Source of the DNA: Brachyhypopomus gauderio
Taxonomy: Eukaryota > Chordata > Actinopteri > Gymnotiformes > Hypopomidae
Length of the DNA: 64,000 nucleotides
Direction of reading: 5' to 3'
Assembly (NCBI RefSeq): GCF_052324685.1
Contig: NC_135212.1
Location: 21,712,637-21,776,636 of the forward strand
Shown here in pieces: positions 55,641 to 64,000 of the stretch. Made by a program: the position numbers and the translations under genes. The notes below the pieces were generated by a model, which saw only the letters and a list, made by a program, of their open reading frames with translations, ran no database searches and was not told the origin of the DNA. Position 1 is the stretch's first letter; each line of letters starts with the position of its first letter.

Positions 55641-56386
55641 TAGCAAAAAACGAAGAGCGACGTATAACAATCTGGAGAGAATTTAGGGCTGATCCGCGAT
55701 GTGTAATATTTGAAATGTGACGCTTAATAATTTTATTGACGTAAGTATTGGATTGTGCTGAAAAACGATAACGTTCATTAAAAAAATAATCCGAAAATGA
55801 TAGGCCTATGTCTATTCGGGGTTTTATAAGGCGTTCCCGACGAAGAACTCAGCGAATAAACTGAGTTTCAATATCCACATGATCCTAGAGGAAAGGACAC
55901 GTCATGATGACGTGTTTGTAACTCTGGGTCAGGTCCAAGTTAACCTGCCAGCGAGCAGGTTAGCTTCAGAGCATAAGTTGCTACAGTAACTGACTCCGGT
56001 TCTCTTTAAGCTCGGTTTCTGGAACGGAAAACCTCGAGTTTCCGTGAACTCTGAGTTAACTTACCCGGGTTTTCTCGCTTAACCCGCTTTGTGGAACACC
56101 CCCCAGGTGATCTTATTTCCTGATGTGCACTTCCTCTTGCTGCACCTGCTCCAACATTGCCCTTCGTTTCACTGCATTTCTCAACGTAATTCTGTTTTTT
56201 GCAGACCCACTTCCTGGTCCTATTTGAGTTGTAAACTTTGTAAACTAATCTATGTCACTTTACATTCTCTGCCAGTTAGCAAAGAGCAGCATCACTTTGC
56301 TCTCATGTATATTTTAGAAATACAATTACAATGATTATATGAAGAACACACGAGAGGCAGGTGTCTGGAAATAATGAGACAAAACA

Positions 56387-56392
56387 TTTATT
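56387..56392 (-). terminator. ctsh: Probable ctsh poly(A) signal
   Basis: AATAAA on the minus strand about 220 nt after the ctsh stop codon. Confidence 0.5.
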
Positions 56393-56607
56393 AAGTGAAA
56401 ACAATTGTAATTGTACTTAACATAAAACTTCATTGCAGGTAGTCATGAAAATCATTAAAAAGTTGTCAGCAAAATTTTGTATAAGATTTAACAGCCATAC
56501 AATGCCATTAAACACTGATTGTCAGGGTGTAAATTTTAAATCTGTTTTACGAGCTTCGATACACTTTAGTGATATTTAATATGTAAAACCAATGTCCATA
56601 ATGTTCT

Positions 56608-59600
56608 TTATATTAGTGGCAGAGGATATGATGAGCAAGCAGCAATACCACACATGTTTTTTCCCCTCTCAATGTAGAAATATCTGTGTGAATGAAAGAG
56701 CAGTATTTAAAATTAATCAGTATAATTTTTGAATGCATTTTTGTTGCAACTGGTATATGTACTTCTGTCTTTAACTGCCGTAAAGACTCCAGTGACTGCC
56801 AATGATTACATGAGCTATGTGATCAATTGGGTGCCATTAGGAATAGAACAAACCTACCCATCAATGCCCCAGCCAGCTCCCCACGAGTTCTTCACTATCC
56901 AGTAAGGGGTGCTGTTCTCCTCATCATATCCCACAGCAAGCACTGCATGGTTCACCATGTCTGTAGTGTTGTGACACTCTTTGCTATGAAATGTTGACAT
57001 CCCATGATTATGATTAGTGAAGGTAATGTTTATTAGCAAACCACTCACAATTCATTATGTATTATGACCAAAACCTGATAGCTGAAGCACTTAAGAACTA
57101 CAATGTTAAACCAAACCATGGAACATGAGAAGACTATATAAATGCCATTGCCAAATAAATGCCATTGCCAAATAACATTGTCTTTGGGGGCATGTGTAGT
57201 TATGTGTGCTATGAGAATCTCCCTGATAGTGCTGGAATCACAGTGTAGCTTCCTACCTGGTGTACACGCCTTTCTTGTACAACATGAAGTCAGATGTCAC
57301 CTCGAAAGCGAAGCTGACTGGGTTGAACTTGGCCACAGCATCAACCATTCCCATCTCATCATACTAAGAGAAGGCCAACTTACTGTTAACCAATGCACAT
57401 TTTACTTTTGATGTGTACTGATTGAAAATGTAGAGGGCTTCTGGGATCACTTACCCTTGTGATATTTACCACGTCCTTAACAAAGGCAGCAGCTAGTTGG
57501 GGATTGTACTTGCAAGGGCCGTCCTACATAGAACGAACACATCTTAGCTTGAAACCACACGTTCTTTAAGCTATATCTCTTTGAAAACTCACGGGCAAAA
57601 ATACACTACAGAACACTACAGCAAAAAGTGAATTTAATGGATCATGTGATGCAGTTTGGTGTGAACAGGTGAAGTTCACTCACTCGAGCAGTGTAGGGGT
57701 AGTCATCCTCTGTCATTATGCCTTTACTGTACTTAATGTACTCAAAAGCTTGACTTGGAAGGCCACTAAAAACAATAAGGGCTTTGTTATGCATTCAGGA
57801 AGACATGATTTGCTGTACAGAATAGGCAAAATAACGTGATGTCATATGATATCAGTAAGGTTTTATTGAATTTTTATGGTGTCTGAGTTAACTTGTAACA
57901 TCCACCAACTTTTACCTTGTAAAAGGGAGACCTTTAATGTACTTATCTTACCCATTGCACCCATGGTTGTTGAATGCACCAGCACAGTCTACCAACTGCT
58001 GCTCTGCCTGATCATGAGAATAATTAACGCGATCATGAGAATAATCACGGGAAGGCAGAAACACTACCAAGAGTGGCAATGTGTGACATAGGCTACATTA
58101 TTCAGCCATTAAGTAAAAATTACTGAAATATACCTCGGCCCCTAATGTGTTTTGATGATGGCTGTTGATTTATTCTGGACTGTTAATACTTATTGAAAAC
58201 ATGACAGTTGAGAAATCAACGTCTTTAATTGTTCTATTTCGTATGCAGAATGGAGGATACATATTAATTAGGATCCACTACTCACCAGTAGAGGGAGCTT
58301 CCCTGTGGCGATTGCAGTGACAGACTCAAGACAGCCCGTAGTCGAAAAGGTCCAACAGCTACCGCAACCACCCTGAAATATTGTATATATGTACACATAT
58401 TGTACCTCTGTTCTAGCATTGACTTTTGAAACATCAAGTGATGTTATTCTTGAATTAGAACATTTGAAAAAGCTCCTATTTTCCATGGTATTATTTTGTT
58501 AATAATGCATAAGTAAGTTAGTATGTAAGTGATTGCAAACTGCAGGTGTTCAGTGTTTGTAATTTTGTAAAATGAGCACACCTGGTTTTTCACATCAGAG
58601 ACATAATGTCCTTTCTTTCGCCAGTCAATGGCATCCGGGTAGGGGCCTTCACCTTTAACATGATTCCCTTTGGTAGCCGAACAGTTCTAGCAAAAATAAT
58701 GGAATACGGTGTTATTAACCTCTGGCATGTATTCTTGATGTAAATGTCATATTAAGTGCTTTGAGTAATAAATAGCACTTCAGCAGGATACTTGAGGTTC
58801 TGTCAGAAGGTACTGTTTCTTGAATTCTTCAAAGCTCATATCTGCAAACTGGTTTAGTCCCACTGTATGATGCAAAGAATTACACAAAAATGTTATTCTC
58901 CATGTTATTACATATAATGGCAATTATGTTAAAACTCCAAGGGATTTCATGTAATCAAACTACAGACATACTTGTAAACGTGTGATTTCCTGCGTTGTGA
59001 ATGTCTATTCTCCTCTTATTTTCAGTAAATATTTGCAGCCTCTGGTAATACTCATCCAGACCATATTCTTTATTGTGCTGTGAACAGAATTTGCAGAAAA
59101 GTAACAATTCATGCTGTAACCAGGCCCGGTTCTAGACAGCTTTTGGGGTGGGGGGCAGTAAAACAAATTGTGAGGAACAAACTATTTTCAGGGCTTATGA
59201 GCTAGCAGATTTGGCATTTTAACAAATGTGTTAAAATTGCACAAAAAATCTGTGTGTGTGTGTGTGTGTGTGTGTGTAGGGGAGGGCGTGTTTGTATGTA
59301 TGTGTGAGCGAGGGGTTGGGGAGAATTGTGCTTGGGAGGACAGAGAGAAAATCTGGGGTGGCAGTCGCGGCCCTGACAGTAACAGACACAGATAAGGCCT
59401 TTTAAATTCAGGCCATGGTTTTTCCGACGGTAAATTCCTACTTCCTTTTTAAAGCTAGTGTGTGTTTCATGTCCCTTACCTCAAACATCCACGTTTTAAA
59501 CAGATACTCATCTGCAACAACGAATGGGACAAATGTTCATGTAAAACTCATACTTCACAACCCGCAGTGTTCATTCATTGGACCATGCTACGAAAACGCA

Positions 59601-59827
59601 GTTTAGGCTATGGGTTGTATATAAAATAAGACTAAACGAATCCACTTTACTGCGTCTCACAGAAAGACAAAACAACAACCGCCAAAATCGAAAGTGAATG
59701 CGTTATTAAATCGCGGTTATTTCAATAGTACGGAGTTTTTATTCCTACCTTTATCTGCTAAAGGTGGCGCAGCACACATGTGGTGCACGACCGCGAGTAA
59801 AACCGCAGCTAAAAGGTATTCTTTCAT
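56608..59827 (-). CDS. ctsh: Cathepsin H, complete
   Basis: Cathepsin H is a lysosomal papain-family cysteine protease with aminopeptidase activity. Exons 5' to 3': 59749-59827, 59480-59511, 58972-59077, 58792-58862, 58582-58686, 58286-58372, 57952-58007, 57684-57765, 57455-57523, 57257-57363, 56858-56983, 56608-56683. They total 996 nt (331 aa; human 335). Residues 1-19 are a signal peptide ([19 protein letters not shown]). The propeptide has [12 protein letters not shown]. The mini-chain EPQNCSAT (94-101), which restricts the cleft to aminopeptidase action and identifies cathepsin H among papain relatives, is identical to human. The catalytic set is Gln131, Cys137 (GSCW), His277 (NHAV) and Asn297 (KNSWG). 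It ends [14 protein letters not shown]. All junctions are GT-AG and in phase. Confidence 0.97.
59121..59375. mobile_element. Possible small hAT-like remnant in ctsh intron 2
   Basis: The left end is CAGGCCCGGTTCTAGACAGC; the right end on the minus strand is CAGGGCCGCGACTGCC. The flanks GCTGTAAC and ACAGTAAC match at six of eight bases, a possible decayed 8-bp duplication. It contains a (TG)n run at 59251-59278. Weakly supported. Confidence 0.35.
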
Positions 59828-60388
59828 GTTTCACCATCGATCGGGACGCGTGTAAACGGAGTGAATACACAAGTTCCTTTCTTTACTAGCCGGTTTTACC
59901 CTGTAGTACCTCACATGACGGCCAGACGGTGGGAGGAGGCGTTTGCATTGAACTTTCTTTTCGGAGAGAGAGTCAGCTCCGTCACCTAAAGACACTAGAG
60001 AGATGCCGGTGTTGTTTATTATAGCATACCGAAAACAGCAGTCAGGCTTTGGTTAAAGGTCAACCAAAAAACCTGGTGTGACGTGAATGACTTTGTGTTT
60101 CCTTCACAGTGTTTAGTGTGAAGGAGTGTTTAGCTCAAGTCTGAATCAAAAGTTATTTATTAACTTTAGTCTAAGACTACTGTATTATAAGGTTGTGTAA
60201 CGATAGGTCCTGGGACTGTATAGATCTACCTCTTCCCATTTTGTTTTCACGTAATAACAATGCTCAGCAACGCTCACTAGTCCATAAGCGTTTAACAATA
60301 AAATATTCTATTTCTTCATTTAATTAATTAATTCTGACCAAATGTGAAAAATACACACAGAGACAAAATCCCCCTGAGATAGAATAGA
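59828..60388. other. ctsh promoter region and short spacer to the rasgrf1 3' end
   Basis: Apart from the M-box-like site, no gene was recognised. The spacer between the ctsh start codon and the furthest likely rasgrf1 poly(A) signal is only about 560 bp. Confidence 0.55.
59910..59919 (-). promoter_or_regulatory. ctsh: Candidate MITF/TFEB-type M-box upstream of ctsh
   Basis: The minus strand reads GTCATGTGAG, an M-box-like E-box (core TCATGTGA) bound by MITF/TFE factors, 83 nt upstream of the ctsh start codon. TFEB/MITF control of lysosomal genes is established; use of this site is inferred. Confidence 0.4.
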
Positions 60389-61312
60389 TTTATTAGCAAG
60401 AGGTAATCAGGAAACATACAATTATTTTCTCCTTTTTTCTTTTTGTTTTTTTTTTCTTTGTATTTTTTTTTATTTATTTATTTTTTTTTTACAAAACTGG
60501 AAATATTTCTCAAGCTGTGGAAATAAACTTAAGGGTTGAAAGATAATTCTCATACCACTGGGTATTGCTAACAGCAAAATGTTTGTCTGTTTATATATCA
60601 TGTATAAGAGTATGTGCACGTAGATGTGTATACAGTATGTATATATAGATCTATATATAATATGTCCTTTTTAAAGTTTCTGGTTGATACAGTGTTGCAT
60701 GCCTGCCATTTGAGCATTTAGTGTGGTTCTAGACTGTACATAGTAAAAATACATACAAATATTCACAGAATAAGCACTACATTACTATATTCCTGCTAAG
60801 AGAAAGGTTATAGACAGGATTACAGTATATGCAAAACACTTTAAAGTCTTCTACCTCTAGATCATGGTGTCAAAATCACAAATCGCTTAGCATTGAGTGT
60901 GTAAGCTTAGGATACAATGCTTCAAAGAAGTGTGCTTTACACTAGTACACAATAAGAAATATGTGGGCTGCATGTACAAAATATACAGAACATGTTTCTG
61001 TGTGGTGAATTTGTACAAAATACATTTCTATTTTATTTATTTTTTTCTTATTTTTTGATATTTTTCTGGTAAGGATGCAGAATCCTATTTCTTTATTCTA
61101 GGACTACAAAAATACCTTTTTGTTGCAGGCGTAGAGATTCATTCACTTGTTTTGATCATACTCTTAAACAACAATGCATTTTACAAAGTGATATACAGTC
61201 ACGTTCCACAATCACGGGAACAGCAAGAAGGACATAGATTGTCTGTTAATATACAACAGCTGGATATTCTGGCATGGGCAGATTGTTTTGGCCCCAGTAG
61301 AGTACACTGGCT

Positions 61313-61315
<3 letters not shown>

Positions 61316-61356
<41 letters not shown>

Positions 61357-61357
61357 G

Positions 61358-61432
<75 letters not shown>

Positions 61433-61433
61433 G
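61316..61433. repeat. (ATCT)n microsatellite
   Basis: About 29 tetranucleotide units with a few TGTC changes, inside the probable rasgrf1 3'UTR. Confidence 0.95.
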
Positions 61434-62223
61434 TATTTGATCAATCTCACAAATACAGAGAAGGGAGGTTGTGAGGGCAGTTTTCAATTTGTTTCCAAAA
61501 ATATAGTCATATGCCATATAAGTAGGTCCCGTGTTGAAAATGGTGACTCTTGAATGAGCAATTCTTCATTTTATCGCAGGAAAAAACAGACTACATTCTC
61601 ATAAAGGAATTGTTTCATAGAACTGCAGTAAAGTTTTGGAGAGGTGAAAAAGACTATATAATGACAAATTTTTGCATGCAACAATGGGTCAAAACCTTAA
61701 CTGATGAGAGCAATTCATTCATTTCTCTAATGCCGGCAAAATGTACACTGTCTTCATCATCAGATCATGCCTAAACATTTTAAATGTTAAATATGCCACA
61801 TCAGATAGTGCCATGGTAGACATTACAGGTACACACAACCCCAAGTGGTGGCAATATGTAATAATCACATTCGTGTACACCCAAACTATAAAATGTGTAT
61901 ACTGGCATCAGTTTAGTTATGTATGGCAACATCAGCCTTGGAATACACCTATTATAACCAATATAAATGTCTCGATATGCTTGCTTGTATACAGTAGTAT
62001 CATATCTGAGTTTTTCATTGCTACATGGTATGCATATAGATAAGTTCCATGCATCTATTAAAATTACGGTTTAGTGTTTGTTTTAGCATCGTGAGTATAA
62101 ACCCATCCAGAAGGCCACCAGTTTAGGCTGCAACAACAGAGACAACCAAACCTTACATATGACCTTGAATTTAAATTTTGTAGCGAAACCCTGGGAGAGA
62201 ATAAGATTTTAAAGAATTTAGTT

Positions 62224-62228
<5 letters not shown>

Positions 62229-62281
<53 letters not shown>
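62229..62281. repeat. (TA)n microsatellite
   Basis: About 26 TA dinucleotides in the probable rasgrf1 3'UTR. Confidence 0.95.
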
Positions 62282-62535
62282 TGTATCAATGAGCAGAAAA
62301 TGCTGTTATAAAGGGGAAAATGGGAATATGGGAATATGTACAACAGGAGAGATGCAAATGAATATATTTTGAACTCCTCAATGAAAATTGGAAGTGTTTA
62401 GCTGCTTTTAACTACTAGAAACAAAGTTACAGTTACAGCAGTAAATATGTAATACATAACTTAAGACTTGGAACTGCATGTGAACACATGATAGAAAGGC
62501 TGTACATTGTGTAGACTTTAAGATAAGCCTTTCTC

Positions 62536-62946
62536 TCAGTTGGGCACTTTGGGCTCAATTCTGAGGGAGGCTTCATACATGCTTTCTTCATCCAACACAT
62601 TGCTACTGTCCAGCAGATACTGGGCTGCCTAGAAAAGACAACAAAGTAAACGCACCGGTGTCAAAAAATCTGTGACAGAAAATGTGATTGTCATTCTAAA
62701 CCTCCGCCAGCAGATGACACCATTGAGCAATTCTACCTCAGTAACAGTTTATTTTCCCAGATACTGTACCTTTTTCTTGCTCAAAAGCTTTTCCTGTACC
62801 ACAAATCATTATCGTATTAGATCATTAAACTTTTGTTTATAAAAAAAAAAAAACAATCATAAAGTAGTATTGAATACCTTTGGCTGATGATCAATCTTGT
62901 ATGCCGTTTGCTGAAACTGCCTTATTTCTCTGATGATATGAGAGAT
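62536..62946 (-). CDS. rasgrf1: Ras-GRF1 exchange factor, last two coding exons (3'-terminal part)
   Basis: RASGRF1 is a calcium/calmodulin-responsive guanine nucleotide exchange factor for Ras and Rac, mainly neuronal. Two phase-0 exons are visible. 62878-62946 encodes [20 protein letters not shown] plus QPK; 62536-62628 encodes [20 protein letters not shown] and ends [10 protein letters not shown] before TGA (62536-62538). These are the C-terminal end of the CDC25 RasGEF domain and the conserved tail. Assignment to GRF1 rather than GRF2 rests on the IEPK-type C-terminus as recalled and on adjacency to ctsh, as in human. The rest of the gene lies beyond the right edge. Confidence 0.9.
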
Positions 62947-63018
62947 CTTTAAATAAAATATAAAGCATAACATGAATTAAAAAAAAGCATTTTCAGAAAT
63001 TATTTAGTTCACAAATAA

Positions 63019-63050
63019 TTTAGTTACAACACAATATTGTTGTAACTAAA
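63019..63050. repeat. Perfect 13-bp inverted repeat
   Basis: TTTAGTTACAACA (63019-63031) and TGTTGTAACTAAA (63038-63050) are exact reverse complements with a 6-nt loop. A third, direct copy of TTTAGTTACAACA follows at about 63063. Confidence 0.85.
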
Positions 63051-63644
63051 TTTACAACACAAATTTAGTTACAACAAAAAGTGGAGGAAACATGAAACTC
63101 TCAAAACTGTTCATTCAATCTTCACATCTCCTTGTCACTTGTGCACATCATAATGGCATTTCTCATTGTCTTTCACATTTTGCAAATGCTTTTGTATGTT
63201 TTGCAACTGGACATGGACAATTGTCTGTTGTTTTTTACATGATCAATTATTTATGTCATGTTTATCAAAATGTGTACGGATTGTCTGTTGAATTGTCTTA
63301 CCCTCCAAAACATTTAGTCTTTAGGTCACCGCCTAGGTCATTACATGCAAAAGTTCTGAACATGTTCTCATAATCTCTGAGGCATCATTTTTCATTTTTT
63401 TTGTTGTTACATTTTGGTAATTTTATCCTAACTTGATAAAATAATTTGCAGGTGAACATTCAGTTACAGTAAGAAAGGGAATTTGTGAAGGTTTAGTTCA
63501 ACCAATTGTCTCAATCATAGGTCAGAGGTGCGTCTCATGAACCTTTACTGAAATTGGCAAACATTTATAGACGCTAAACACTGCAGTATCACAACGTCTC
63601 ATAATGGAAACACGAGGCCATGTACAGGGTGAACAGCCAAGAAG

Positions 63645-64000
63645 AGGAGTAAGACTGTGTGGTGTAGAGGGGTAAGACTGTGTGGTGTAGAGGGGTAAGA
63701 CTGTGTGGTGTAGAAGAATAAGACTGTGTGGTGTAGAGGGGTAAGACTGTGTGGTATAGATGGGTAAGACTGTGTGGTGTAGAGGCGTAAGACTGTGTGG
63801 TGTAGAGGGGTAAGACTGTGCGGTGTAGAGGCATAAGACTGTGGTGTAGGGGGTAAGACTGTGTGGTGTAGAGGGGTAAGACTGTGTGGTGTAGAGGGGT
63901 AAGACTGTGTGGTGTAGAGGCGTAAGACTGTGTGGTGTAGAGGGGTAAGACTGTGCGGTGTAGAGGCGTAAGACTGTGTGGTGTAGGGGGTAAGACTGTG
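63645..64000. repeat. 24-bp minisatellite running off the window end
   Basis: About 15 copies of GTAAGACTGTGTGGTGTAGA plus GGGG, with GGCG, TGGG and shortened variants. It continues past the right edge and lies in the rasgrf1 intron. Confidence 0.95.

Larger units (their letters stand above)
53431..56103. mobile_element. Degraded PIF/Harbinger DNA transposon
   Basis: The terminal inverted repeats are GGGGGTATTCCAGAAAGCGG at the left and, on the minus strand of the right end, GGGGGTGTTCCACAAAGCGG. They continue into GTTAA and further imperfect similarity. CAG flanks both ends (53428-53430 and 56104-56106), fitting a 3-bp target duplication. The plus strand carries a MYB/SANT-like exon pair near the left end and the minus strand a HARBI1-type nuclease, the usual two-gene convergent layout. 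It separates the blm 5' end from the ctsh 3' end. Confidence 0.85.
60389..62535 (-). other. rasgrf1: Probable rasgrf1 3'UTR
   Basis: Read on the minus strand this follows the rasgrf1 stop codon and reaches AATAAA at 60394-60389. It is AT-rich, with no conserved coding sequence and scattered TGTA-type elements. It contains the (TATC)n run at 61316-61433 and (TA)n at 62229-62281. The true 3' end is inferred from the signal only. Confidence 0.5.
62947..64000 (-). other. rasgrf1: rasgrf1 intron (partial)
   Basis: No exon was recognised up to the window edge. It contains a perfect 13-bp inverted repeat at 63019-63050 and the 24-bp minisatellite that runs off the end. Confidence 0.65.

Noticed and set aside
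61152..62043. Open frames of 74-133 codons in the rasgrf1 3' region
   Set aside because: One is driven by the ATCT repeat, and all run opposite to the gene in a probable 3'UTR without homology.

Overview
The window is nuclear DNA of a ray-finned (teleost) fish. The genes have many short GT-AG introns. Long CA/TG microsatellites and minisatellites are abundant, and the DNA transposons (Tc1, hAT, PIF/Harbinger) and a tRNA-derived SINE are typical of fish genomes. No bacterial-style operon, CRISPR array or rRNA gene was seen. Species is not called.

Layout. (1) Positions 1-17116 hold no recognised exon. They are read as intron 1 of frmd5, whose first coding exon lies off the left edge, and carry a dead Tc1-like element (2567-4149), two SINE copies and several minisatellites. 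(2) 17117-36843 (+) are the remaining 13 coding exons of frmd5, a FERM-domain membrane protein. Their introns contain nested hAT and other transposons. A phase-matched candidate alternative first exon at 34566 would give a short, FERM-less membrane isoform. (3) 36844-43310 hold the frmd5 3'UTR, intergenic DNA and the blm 3'UTR. (4) 43311-52852 (-) are a complete 21-exon blm (Bloom syndrome RecQ helicase, predicted 1454 aa). (5) 53431-56103 hold a degraded PIF/Harbinger transposon. (6) 56608-59827 (-) are a complete 12-exon ctsh (cathepsin H, predicted 331 aa). (7) 60389-64000 (-) are the last two coding exons and probable long 3'UTR of rasgrf1.

The genes do not form one pathway: a membrane-cytoskeleton adaptor, a genome-stability helicase, a lysosomal protease and a Ras exchange factor. 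Their order is a syntenic block; the human orthologues all lie on chromosome 15q, with CTSH and RASGRF1 adjacent. Every exon chain was checked by reading-frame phase. blm sums to 4365 nt and ctsh to 996 nt, and the frmd5 exons visible here sum to 1626 nt; all three end on a stop in frame.

The most unusual structure is in blm. Two of its 5' splice sites have become the unit of a tandem repeat. Exon 11 is followed by about 27 copies of a 13-bp unit that is the donor itself, and exon 1 is followed by five 35-bp copies of its own 3' end plus donor. frmd5 exon 13 shows a third, two-copy duplication across its donor, and its acceptor follows about 155 bp of UG repeat instead of a normal pyrimidine tract.
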